From positions 2,232,001 to 2,296,000 of the forward strand of contig JAGVVL010000002.1 in assembly GCA_018287875.1 (NCBI GenBank): 64,000 bases of DNA, in the 5' to 3' direction. Source of the stretch: Nigrospora sphaerica (taxonomy: Eukaryota > Ascomycota > Sordariomycetes > Amphisphaeriales > Apiosporaceae). Made by a program: the position numbers and the translations under genes. The notes under the pieces were generated by a model. The model was not told the origin of the DNA. It did not search any database and saw only the letters and a list, made by a program, of their open reading frames with translations. This document shows positions 1-10,000 of this stretch, one piece after another; position 1 is the stretch's first letter, and every line of letters begins with the position of its first letter.

Positions 1-677
1 TCGATCGCTATTGCGCAGGACATCTTCATCATCTTGTTACCGCTCCCCCAGCTGATCAAGTTGCGACTCGGGTGGCGCAAGAAGGCGGGCATCATCCTCA
101 TGTTCTGCTTGGGAGCCTTGGTCTTCCTCACGGCCTGCATCCGCCTTCGCTCCCTCGTCCTTTTCGCCAAGTCCACCAACCCTACATGGTGAGTGGTTCT
201 CCCGGCCTGTGGACATGGCGTCTTTCCGACGCGGCGACTGACGATAGGGGTAGGGATTACACCGACGCCATCCTTTGGACAGCACTCGAGATCAACGTGT
301 CCATCGTCGTCATCTCCTTGCCCGCGATTCGCCTTCTGTTGTCGCAGGCGTGGCCCGGCATGCTTTCCACCCGCCAGAACACGCATCCGCAGTCAACAAC
401 CTACGGCCGGTCAACGCTGAAAAGCCCCGCGAGCGTAAGCCGATCTACGAAGAGCCAGAACAAAATTCCGGGCCTGTACTCATCACCATGGTCCGTGGGC
501 GGGGTCCATGGAAATGAGAGTCAGTTGGAACTCGGTGATAGAAGGAACGGCGTGACCGAAACGGCCGTCAGTGTCGGCCATGGTTATGCTCCTCGTGTTT
601 CGGCCGGGCCAGGCACCTATGCCGCGAGAGATACGATTATGCGGCCGACCCGGCCTCGGGGCTTCATACAGCAGTAG
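1..677 (+). CDS. Fungal rhodopsin-domain integral membrane protein (5' truncated)
   Basis: The left edge of the window cuts this gene, so its N-terminal half is missing. Exon 1 (1-188) is open in frame 1 and encodes two hydrophobic helices split by a basic loop (LRLGWRKKAG). A GTGAGT donor opens an intron at 189-253 that ends in TAG. The join restores a Trp codon and gives NPTWDYTDAILWTALEINVS, a stretch typical of the fungal rhodopsin domain (PF20684, found in PTH11-like proteins). Exon 2 (254-677) carries the last helix (VSIVVISLPAIRLLL), then a hydrophilic tail of about 110 residues rich in Ser, Gly and Arg, ending in TAG. The family consists of seven-helix plasma-membrane proteins, some implicated in surface sensing; the ligand here is unknown. 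Family assignment is good; the tail is poorly conserved, so the exact C-terminus is less certain. Confidence 0.8.
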   Translation, partial: DRYCAGHLHHLVTAPPADQVATRVAQEGGHHPHVLLGSLGLPHGLHPPSLPRPFRQVHQPYMVSGSPGLWTWRLSDAATDDRGRDYTDAILWTALEINVSIVVISLPAIRLLLSQAWPGMLSTRQNTHPQSTTYGRSTLKSPASVSRSTKSQNKIPGLYSSPWSVGGVHGNESQLELGDRRNGVTETAVSVGHGYAPRVSAGPGTYAARDTIMRPTRPRGFIQQ

Positions 678-1452
678 AGAGACATAACGCAGAGAGTGGC
701 GCGAAAGCCACGGCATTACTTGCTTTTCTCCCGGCCCCTCCCAGCGGTTGTCTTCTTCGTTTTCCAATGGAGGCGTCGTAAGCCCTGGTGGCAGAACTCG
801 CCTGACACCGGCGTTGGCCAGGCGGATCCGCCGACCACCAAGTACTTTAGAACGATGGAGCGTGGGATGGGATGGCAACGGACCAGCACATGGCTTTCGA
901 ACTGACGGGCGAAATTTGAGGCGTCGTGCCATCTACCACGACTAGGTCCGGTGGCTTTCTCAGTCTTGGGCAACCGTCCCAAACGCCACGGTGTGGTTGT
1001 TCGGAAGCTTTTTGCTAACCGGTAGCTGCTCGGTGAGCTGAGGTCCGGAGAAAGTGCTCTTTTACGTACAAATACGGTGGAGCGATGGAGCGAGTGAGTG
1101 AATGGGTTGGAAGTGAGTGAGTGAGGACGCCGCCCTAGAACCCGAAAGCAGATGAGGGCCTGTGCGCTACCCCAGGTTCGCGTCGTCCCCATCTTCTTCG
1201 TATCGCATCACATCGCATCATCCATATCGAGCCACATCTCCCTCGAAACCCGTCGGCCCTGAGAGCGGCTCGGTCACTGAGGTAATAGCTCACCATCCAG
1301 CAAGCAAACAAGCGCTCGTCTCCGCCCATAGTTTGCCCGCGCCCATTCCCGTTCATAGTCTGCCCGCGCCCGTTAGCTCTCGCCTACCGCTCATCATCAT
1401 TTGGCCCCTACACACACCGTCGCCCCTCCTTTTACGCATTTCCACCCCAACC
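678..1452. other. Intergenic region, no gene seen
   Basis: This is the 3' flank of the rhodopsin-domain gene and the leader of the next gene. The last 100 bases before the downstream ATG are pyrimidine-rich, as is common in ascomycete 5' leaders. Small open frames here show no family resemblance. Confidence 0.5.
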
Positions 1453-2139
1453 ATGGCAAGCCCGGCGGCTCCGTCGGCCCTCAGCGCCGAAGCCGTCAAG
1501 GCGCGCATCATCTCGCACATGAACAAGGACCACGCGGCCGAGCTGGAGCTCTACCTCCGCGCGTTCAATGGCCTCTCGGCGGCGGCGGCGGCGGGCCCGC
1601 AGCTCGTCGACATGACGCTCGCCGGCATGACGGTGCGGTCGGCGTCGGGGACGCACACGGTGGCCATCGAGCCGCCGCTCGCAGCCCTCGGTGAGGCGCG
1701 CGGCCGGCTCGTCGACATGGCCCAGGCGGCCAGGCGGCGGTTGGGCGTTAGCGACATCCGCGTCGACCGGTTCGCGCGGCCGGCGGGCTTCGACTGCGTC
1801 GTCTTCTTCGGCGTCGCCTTCTACTTCTTCGCCTTCGCCACGCGCGGCCTCGTGCGCCCCGGCACCGGCCCTTGGGCCCTGCTCGACGCCGTCTTCCCCT
1901 ACGGGGCTGGAGGCTACCTCTGGCTCGTCCGCGCCATCTTCGTGCCTGTCCTCGCCATCCACGTGACCGAGGCCTGGTGGATGGCCACGTCGCGGCTCGC
2001 CAAGCACCAGGTGCCCGCCGGCAGCCGCATTTGGTGGCTCTGGATCGGCAGCGTGTTCTTCGAGGGCTACACGGCCTTCCAGCGCTTCGATGGCCTTGTC
2101 GAGGCGGAGCGCAAACGCAGGGGGGGCTTGAAGCACTGA
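1453..2139 (+). CDS. DUF2470 and three-helix membrane domain (DUF4499/TMEM254-like) protein
   Basis: An intronless gene of 228 residues. The start is the ATG at 1453 (context ACCATGG); the frame is open further upstream but without similarity. Residues 12-95 match DUF2470 (PF10615), including the signature SHMNKDHAAELELYLRAF. This domain occurs with haem-utilisation and FMN-binding split-barrel proteins. Residues 113-133, 154-176 and 193-211 are three hydrophobic helices matching DUF4499 (PF14934, TMEM254-like), with conserved aromatic and charged residues such as HVTEAWWM. No signal peptide is seen; a soluble N-terminal domain on a membrane anchor is predicted. The function is not established. 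The acid-rich HxxxDH pattern suggests ligand or metal binding, but that is inference. Its plus-strand neighbours show no functional link. Confidence 0.85.
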   Translation: MASPAAPSALSAEAVKARIISHMNKDHAAELELYLRAFNGLSAAAAAGPQLVDMTLAGMTVRSASGTHTVAIEPPLAALGEARGRLVDMAQAARRRLGVSDIRVDRFARPAGFDCVVFFGVAFYFFAFATRGLVRPGTGPWALLDAVFPYGAGGYLWLVRAIFVPVLAIHVTEAWWMATSRLAKHQVPAGSRIWWLWIGSVFFEGYTAFQRFDGLVEAERKRRGGLKH

Positions 2140-2570
2140 GCCCCAGCGCAGCTGGCTGCAGTCCGCCATGCCGTCTCTGCAATCATGTTCCTCGGTTGAT
2201 TTGGTACAGGAGGTTACACAAGTGGTGGCCCGCCCACAGAGCAAAGTTTACGCACTTACATCACCACCTGCAAACCCCTCTTTCAATCGACGCGGGGTGT
2301 ATTCGTTCCCGACGCAGGCATTGGCTGAATTGGTTTGCCGTTGCCAGGCAGAACGCGTGTTGACCGCCCAGCATCGGCCGACTTTGGTTCCATCCGCTTC
2401 CTCCTCCCTTCACCCCTCTCCTTCGCGCTATCTCTTAGATTCCCGCCATACATTTGTGCTCTGTAGAATCACCCGAAAGCTCACGCCCCCGCAGACGAAT
2501 ACGTCCGCCTTGAATTCATTGTGCCCTCATGCCCACCAATGTCCCTTGACGCCTCGGAAAAGCACCCGTC
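2140..2570. other. Short intergenic region
   Basis: Holds the 3' end of the DUF2470 gene and the presumed promoter of the tetraspanin gene. The stretch near 2380-2450 is rich in C and T. No coding signal was recognised. Confidence 0.45.
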
Positions 2571-3637
2571 ATGCTGAGCCCCATCTTCCTGCAGTCTTTG
2601 GTAAGCACCGGTCGCAAAAACGTCGCGCAGGGGCGGTTTGGCGGTCTTCCATCTAAGCCTCTACCACTGCTTGCGCTGGGCGAAGCGCGAACCATGATCC
2701 ATCGCTATTAGCAAAGTCGGGCGGCAGCTGATACGTGAGACACAGCTGCTTCTGGGCCTCGTCGCCGTCGCCATGTGGGTAGCTACCCAGGAACTAGCTG
2801 TCTCTCTCTAACCTAAGTGGCAACGTAGCTATGTCCAAGTCAGCTCGGACAACCTGTCTCTTCCTATCCCCCTGGGAGTTCGGATCGTGACCATCCTTCT
2901 GCCTCTTCTCACGTGGGCTTCGGCGTCCTTCGGCCCTTGGCTGCGACGGCTGTACGGCCGGGCCGAATCCGGCTTCATTTCCGTGCTCACCCCCGTTGCT
3001 CTCTATGCGTTGCAAGGCATCCTCACGGTTGTTCTGGCGACTCTGTCCATCCAGGGGTCGGTGCCGGGGCCGGCGCTCGACTGCAGTCTACACGAGGCCT
3101 GGCAACGCCGTTGGAGAGCGCACGACGGAGCCTCCCTGGAGAGAATCCAGGATGCCTTCAATTGCTGCGGGCTCAACAGCGTCAAGGACATGTCCTGGCC
3201 CCGCCAGGGCAGCCAAAGTCTCTGTAGCGAGCTGTACCACCGGTCCTCGGCCTGCGTCGGCCCATGGCGCAGCGCGGCGCAGCGCACCTCCGGGCTTGAG
3301 TTCGCCGTGGCCGTGGCTTGTGGTCTCGTCCAGGTAAGTCGCAGCGGTGGTGGCAGATACCGTGAGGGGATCGCGGGCTCACCCATCATAGATTTGGCAG
3401 CTGTTGCTGCCGCTTCTGCGTCGCGCCGGGCCTCCGACGAATGGCCCCTACCGGCGCCTCGCACGGGCTTTGGTCGCGGGCTCGAGCGAGGCATTGGTAG
3501 CCCACGAAGAGGCCAGAGCTCCAAGCACACGGGAAAGCGGCCAGGGCCGCAATGGCTATGGTGCTTCGGAGCAGCCGTCGGCCCACCGAGTTGAGCCTTC
3601 CGGCCTTGTCGAGGACAGGGCCAACTGGGGAAGCTAG
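2571..3637 (+). CDS. Tetraspanin-like membrane protein (fungal Tsp3 type)
   Basis: The proposed model has four exons: 2571-2600, 2728-2774, 2829-3333 and 3392-3637, giving 275 residues. The third exon is firm. It carries the run DNLSLPIPLGVRIVTILLPL, two more membrane helices and a large extracellular loop with the tetraspanin CCG motif (FNCCGLNS, Cys138-Cys139) followed by further cysteines and a Trp. The fourth helix spans the 3334-3391 intron (GTAAGT to TAG): AVAVACGLVQ joins IWQLLLPLLR. The C-terminal tail is hydrophilic. The first two exons encode helix 1 (LLLGLVAVAI). Their borders follow splice signals and phase, but the start codon and first acceptor are uncertain. Tetraspanins organise membrane microdomains and in plant-pathogenic fungi support penetration. 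Which tetraspanin subfamily this belongs to needs a tree. Confidence 0.72.
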
Positions 3638-4767
3638 GTAGACCGTGGAGGTTTGTCGCCGCCGTGCCAAATTGGCACCGGTTGGGTTTTGTGCCCAAAC
3701 GCCAGCGGAGCCGGCGCACGCGCAGGGCGGTCTGCGGCGGAACGGTCGGGTTGGGCTGTGTTCCGAGAACGGCAGTGTGGGACAGCCCGTTCACGGATGA
3801 ATGGATGGCTGGCTACCTACCTTGGCTACTTCTTGTCCAGGATCCCCGTCGGGCTTGTAGGAAACAATAGCAGCCGTGGCATCCATATGAGCAGCCATCC
3901 ATACCTGTCTTGTCGAGTGCTGGGCACACAAGTAGGTAGGTCTTGTTTAATGCCGCCTCTTGAGGGGCCGGTAGCTGATCTTGGCAGGCACGGCAACCTT
4001 CCTGATACAGCAGGACGACCCCGGTATTTACAGCTCATGCCCCCATCGGCGATGGCGACACGGCCACCGAGCCGGCATGCGATAGAGGACCCGTAGCCCC
4101 TTCGTGCTCGCACATTCCTATTTGGGCCGGCCATCGCGTCCGCGCGCTGCTGCCATTGGCCACACGTCTTTGCCGCCCGGGCGCGAGATCACCACGACCC
4201 GCCCAGCCCAGGGCTGCCTGCAGTCGAACCGACCCTATGCACCGCGAGCTCTTCTCCGGGAAAACTCCCACGCGCGGTATATCATCCATGGGTGGGTACA
4301 TACCTCATCGTACTACCAGAATCCAGTATACCCTGTACCATATCTGTTAGAAGTGTGGGGTGCGCGGCCTGGATGCCCTCGGCCACTCACCACCTCACGC
4401 ACAACTACAACTACACCCACCCGCTGCCTGCCTTCCCATCTTGGTGTAACTTCCCCATCGAGGAGCTGCGTGCTTCGCAATCACGTCGCCCAGCGCGACC
4501 ACCACCGACCGCACCACGTTGCATTGGACCGCACCTTCTCCACCTTGCCTAGGCCTTTTCCCGGGCTCCCTCCTGATAACTTCATCTGCCCCGTCTTTGA
4601 CCCTTACAAACGCCGTCGTGCCACCACTATAAAGACGCTATGCGCCCCGCGATGCCCGTCATGTCGCCCTTTCGTCTGTCCCTGTCTTGCTTTCCGGCAC
4701 GTCGTCTCGTTTGCCACCCTTGTCCGTCGGTTGTCCCTTGCCCTGCCGTCGTCTCGCACTCTTCACC
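3638..4767. other. Intergenic region with leucine aminopeptidase promoter
   Basis: No gene was recognised in this 1.1 kb. It separates the tetraspanin gene from the aminopeptidase gene and probably contains the aminopeptidase promoter near its right end. A 253-codon open frame covering 4104-4865 is rich in Pro, Arg, Ser and His, overlaps the aminopeptidase start in another frame, and was not accepted as a gene. Confidence 0.5.
4628..4633 (+). promoter_or_regulatory. TATA box candidate of the aminopeptidase gene
   Basis: TATAAA lies 135 bases upstream of the aminopeptidase ATG and is followed by a CT-rich leader. The distance suits a fungal core promoter with a transcript start about 30-60 bases downstream. 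Its use is not proven. Confidence 0.4.
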
Positions 4768-6042
4768 ATGGTCCGTCACGTCCTGCTCGCCGCTCTGGCG
4801 GCTACGGCCACCACGGCCCTGAACCTCGGTCGACGGGAGGCCACCAGCGAACTCTTCACCATTGAGACGGCCCCCGGCGAGACGCGGCTCGTAGACGAGG
4901 CCACAAAGTGGGCTCTCAAGGCGGTAGGTCCCGCCCTCGCCCCATTCGCCTTCCCCTTCTTCTGCCCCTTCGAACCTACTGACAGGTTGCTGTGCAGGAG
5001 GGCAAGCACTTCTTCGACACGACCGAATTCCCCGACCTCGCCGCGCTTGCCTCGTCGCAGTCACAGTCCCTAGTCAAGGCCGCTGCCGTGACCTTCCCTA
5101 CGACTATGGCGCAGACGTCGGCTGTCGAAGCTCTGCTTCCCAAGCTGAGCAAGACCACCATGCAGTCCAACCTCAAGACCTTCTCGGACTTCTACAACCG
5201 CTACTACAAGTCCTCGTACGGAAAGCAGTCCTCCGAATGGCTTCTCGCCCAGGTCAAGGCCGTCATCGAGCAGAGCGGCTCCAAGGCGGCGACAGCCCGC
5301 GCTTTCACCCACTCGTGGGGCCAGTCCAGCATCATTGCCACTATCCCCGGCAAGAGCTCCAAGACCCTCGTTGTCGGGGCTCACCAGGACTCGGTCAACC
5401 AGCGTAGCCCGTCCACGGGCCGCGCCCCCGGCGCCGACGACGACGGCTCGGGCAGCATAACCATCCTCGAGGCCTTCCGCGTCCTGCTGACGGACCCCAA
5501 GGTTGCCGCCGGCCAGGCTCCCAACACGCTGGAGTTCCACTTCTACTCGGCCGAGGAGGCTGGCCTGCTCGGCAGCCAGGCCATCTTTCAGCAGTACTCC
5601 AAGGACAAGCGCGACGTCAAGGCCATGTTCCAGCAGGATATGACGGGCTACGTTAAGCCGGGCTCCGATGCGGCCGTCGGCGTCATTACCGACTTTGTCG
5701 ACACGGGCTTGACCAACTTTATCAAGAAGGTCATCACGGCCGTGAGCAAACCCTCCCCCCCAAACCCCTCGGCCCGTGTCCCACCACTGACCGTGCCCTA
5801 CCTAGTACTGCGACATTCCCTATGTCGAGACCAAGTGTGGCTATGCGTGCTCTGACCATGCCTCGGCCTCGCGTGCAGGCTACCCTTCGGCCTTTGTGAT
5901 TGAGGCCGCCTTCGAGGACACGAACCCCTACATCCACTCTGACGCTGACACGCTTGATAAAGTCAACTTCGACCACGTCTTGGAGCACGCCAAGATGACG
6001 GTGGGCTTCGCCTACGAGCTTGCTTTCGCAGCCTCTTTGTAA
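4768..6042 (+). CDS. Secreted leucine aminopeptidase, M28 family
   Basis: Three exons (4768-4923, 4998-5741, 5806-6042) encode 378 residues, a normal length for fungal LAP1-type enzymes. The enzyme removes N-terminal residues from peptides outside the cell and uses two zinc ions. Residues 1-17 form a signal peptide ([17 protein letters not shown]), followed by a propeptide. All M28 metal and catalytic positions are visible: His181 in GAHQDS, the Asp cluster 199-201 in GADDDGSGS, the Glu pair 238-239 in YSAEEAG, Asp266 in QQDMTGY and His344 in YIHSDADT. Cysteines 302, 311 and 315 fit the known disulfide region. Both introns are phase 0. The first has two possible acceptors, 4985 and 4997; the second was chosen because it gives a better family match. 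It is not linked to its neighbours by function. Confidence 0.93.
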
Positions 6043-7032
6043 AAGGCAGTGGCGGGCCGCGGACGGCGCTCTGAAGTGATGATGGAAAAGATTCAAGCTT
6101 GCAAGAGTGGACCCATGAGGCTTGCAGCGACGCCACCCATCCAAGGGGTGCCTCGCACGGCATGTCGCTACTTACGCGTTTAAGTCTAGTAGAAGCAATA
6201 AACAAAGTTCCCATCACTGGCCAAGCACTTGAAACCGCGCACCATGCTCGAATGCAAAAAGCCTACCTCGACTCCCGAGCCCTCCAATATGCGTGTTCCT
6301 GATGCCCCCAGTCGTCATGGCGCTGGTGAGCTTCACTGGGCTCTACCACATTCTTCAGTGGCTCTTTCGCTAGCAGGAGACCGCCGTGCCCACATGAAAG
6401 CCACACAACGATCCACTGGGAGCGAGTTTTGCGCAAAGGAAACAGGTGCATTGGTACTATTCTACAGGAAAACCCCGGTTCATGGGCGGTATCTTGTGCA
6501 AAAACAACAGACGAAGAATATAAGACCGAAATCGGGCAGGCGGCATCAATCAATGCAAGCCAACCCCTATTGCCACGTAGTGGCATTCGACTCAATGTAT
6601 TACCCGCGGCCGATACGGACGAGCCCACATCAAATGGACTCGACGTGGCCTTTCCCCTTTTTACTCCGCGTCCTCGTCACCTCCGAAGCGTGTCGCAGGA
6701 CCAGAACACGTGCAACCGACCGACGAGATTCCCTCTTCCAGCGAGGGCCGTCGCGACGATCCGTTTCCGTTAAACGCAGGAAATGTAAAGAAACGGGCAA
6801 TGACCCTCGGCCCTCTTAACACCAAGGAATGCGATGAGCCATGTGGGTATACCGAATCGAGAAGCTGTCATGTCCATCCCGTCGTGAATCCTCGTGAACC
6901 TCGTGGAACAAATACACGCCGACGGATTTTACGCCGTGCAAGTTACCCCCAAACGGATTAGATGTGGCGGAAGAAAAGGCAGCCCCCAGAGGCTGCGGCG
7001 TACATGTACAGCGTTGAGACGCGACCTGGTGT
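6043..7032. other. Convergent 3' flanks
   Basis: Lies between the convergent aminopeptidase and EDC4-like genes. Open frames on both strands (for example 6229-6819) lack family resemblance and secretion or membrane features. Terminators and polyadenylation sites are expected, but none could be assigned with confidence. Confidence 0.45.
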
Positions 7033-10000
7033 TCAGTAGCCACCCAGGTTGAGGTCCGGCTTGCGGGCCACGTCTATGACCCGGTTGGCCATGCCGATCA
7101 TCTGGGAAAGATGTCTCAAAATCGGCTCTCGGGGCGAGATGGCGTTGATGCGCGCGAACAAGTTCTCAATCTGCGTAATACAGCCACCGAGAATGTTGGG
7201 CACAACCTCACGGACTTGGGGCTCCTGTGGAAAGGGGACATTGGTTAGCCAGTCGTTGATGACTGCCTGTGAGGGGGCTCGGCTTACAATGTGAGGCAGC
7301 GAACTGTGCATGCTGCGAATGATGATTTCCATCCAGGCGACCTTCTCGCGGAGGACGCCGCCATCCAAGTCCCGAGCGAGCTCGGCGATGGCTGCGAGGG
7401 ACACCAGCGGCGACAGATCAGTGAGAGCTGTGGCATCGAGCTTGACCAGGTAGTTCTTGTAGATATCTTCCTTACGGTCGGACTGCAACCACTTGACGAG
7501 CGCTGCCTCCAGCTCGCCGCGGTCGATTTGGGCTGCGATGTCGGCGATCCTACGCTCCAGTTCGTAGTCTTTGTTGCTCCCACTGCCACTTCCGCTTGTT
7601 GGGTAAGGCATAAGCTGGTTGCCAGAGTGCGCCGAGGGACTAGGGAACGCCTGCGAAGCCTGGCCCGAGTAGGGCCGGCCTTGGGGCATCTGCGAATACT
7701 GAGACTGCGAGTGTGATGGTTCCCGCGAGACGCGCTCTCGCGACGCCTGCTGCTGCTGCTGCATCTTGAGGAAGGCGTCTTGGAACTGGGACTGCGTCTT
7801 TGCCATAGCAGACACAGTGTCGGAGAGCCTACTGACCAACGCCGTAAGCTGGTCAATTTTCTGACTATCCGCACGGATCCTTTGCTCCATCTCCTCCATT
7901 TGGTCCGCTGCCTGTCGGCGGACGTCGTTGGCGACCTGACCCGCCGCTGTAGTTGCCATGCGTGTAAAGGTAGGAGCAATGTTCTTGTGGAGGGCATCCA
8001 TGAATGTCTTCTCGACATTTACCGACAAGTTCGACACAATCTTGTCCGATACGGCCTTGGCCAGCTCGGGCTTTTGAAGAGCCTGGCTGACAGCAGCTGG
8101 GAGCAGCTTCTGCATCTGGTTTTGGATGGCATGTGAAATGCGACCACTGACCTTGGAGTCGAGCTGTTCCGACACAGTACGGGCAATCTGTTCCGACACT
8201 GCTCGGTTGACAATCTCGCCGAGTGCAGGAACCACATGGTCTTCGACTTTGTCGCTGATGGTCCTGGTAAGAAGTCGCGAGACATTGTCGTCCAGTGTAG
8301 CAGACACGCTGTCCAACAGTTCGGCCTGGCTCTTGTTGAAGGCCAAATCACGGCTCTGCAGCTCATTGTCCATTTTCTGGCGGCTCTCAACCAGTGCGGC
8401 CTCCACAACACCGCTAAGGGTCGATTCGATTTGCTTCACAGCAGATTGGAGCGAGTCGGGGGAAAACGAGGACGGCTGAGATGGGAGCGATTGCTTCGGC
8501 TCCGTGTTCTTGGCCACAGGGCCGACGCGTGGGGACTGTACGCCGCTGCTGGCTTGGGCGATATCTTGTGCAGGTGTCTGCTTCTCCGCCGCCGCCGCCG
8601 CGGCAGCGGCCGCTGCCGCTGCCTTGTCACGCTTCTTGCGCGTCTTCCGCTCCGACTTCTCCGCCGGGTTCACGGGCGTTACAGGCACGTCGGCAGCTCG
8701 GCGCTCAGGCTGCTGCCGGGGCACGAAGTCATCCACTGTCTTCCGCGGTGCGTCTTCGTGGCCCACACCTTGTTGCGCAAGGGGTGATACGCTTTCCTTC
8801 AAGTTAGAGCGGGCCGCAATACGTATAGGCAAGGCGGCAGGGTCTTCCAGAGCAGCCTGCTCATTGGGCTGGGCGCTCGGCAGCTCCTTGAGCTTGTTGA
8901 TCTTGACAACACCAGCCTCCACAGCGTCAACAGGCTCGATGACCTTGTTTTCCCTCGTCCAACCAAGCTCGCCCTGCTTCACGCAGATGTTTGAGACGCC
9001 CTTGGAATGCATCACATAGAGCTCGAACAGGGTTTGCTCCTCGCCGTCCGAGACGGTCGTCGGGACGCCGAGCATGTCAAGGCTGCGGATGACGCCCTTG
9101 TTGGCGAACGAGTACTCGCGAACACCACTAATGACCGCGGTACTATCGGGTTCGGGGATCGACGCGTCCTTCGCCACAAGCTTCTGTATGTAGTCCACCT
9201 GCGAGAGGCCCTTGATCGTGTATTTGGGCGCCGACAGATGGAGGAAGTAGATGGAGTTGCGAGTGGGATGTCCGACCACGATCATACCGGTAGGCGGATG
9301 GTACATCACACTGCAGACAGCATCCGACTCCTTGGAGTGGGGGAGGTTGAACTCCTGCACAGGCTTGCCAAGGGCCAGATCCCAGAGCTGGAGCGTGTGG
9401 TTCTGCTTCATGCCTACAATCATGTAACGCAGGGCGCAACGCTTCTGGTACGGCCGTTGCTTATCCAGCAGTAGGACAGAGGTTGGCCAGGCCTTCTCGC
9501 CCTCAGGTGTGGTCGTGAGCGTCATCAGAGGCTCGCGCACCTCCAGTGAGGTCTGCGCAGGCATTGGGAATCGAGGATCGGAACCTTCGTCGACGGCCGT
9601 GAGGTCTCGCACGTCCCAAAATTTGACACGGCCAGACTTGTCCAACGACACGATCGTCGTGTCGTCTTGGCTGAAGGTAAAATCTTTGCCGGCCTTACCA
9701 GTGTTGATTCGCAAATAGCACTGCTTGGAGAGCCTCTCGGTGTCGACAACCCGGTCGTGACCCGGCTTGAACAAGTTGTGCTTCATGATGTATGAAGGCC
9801 ATATGATACTGATGGTCTTGCCACGGCCCACGGCGAAGTAGTCGGGGTGCGCAGAAGAGGTTCTAGCACGCGTCTTGAGCACTCCGCCGGGGGCGTCACC
9901 CTCCTGGGTGCTAATGGGAGGCAAGGCAAAGCCGTACTGCTCCGGGTGGGCATCGTCGATGTAGTCCTTATCTCCATTTCGGAGCAGGACATGATACACT

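Noticed and set aside
4104..4865. 253-codon frame before the aminopeptidase
   Set aside because: Overlaps the aminopeptidase signal-peptide exon in a different frame and is a Pro/Arg/Ser-rich artefact of GC-rich DNA.
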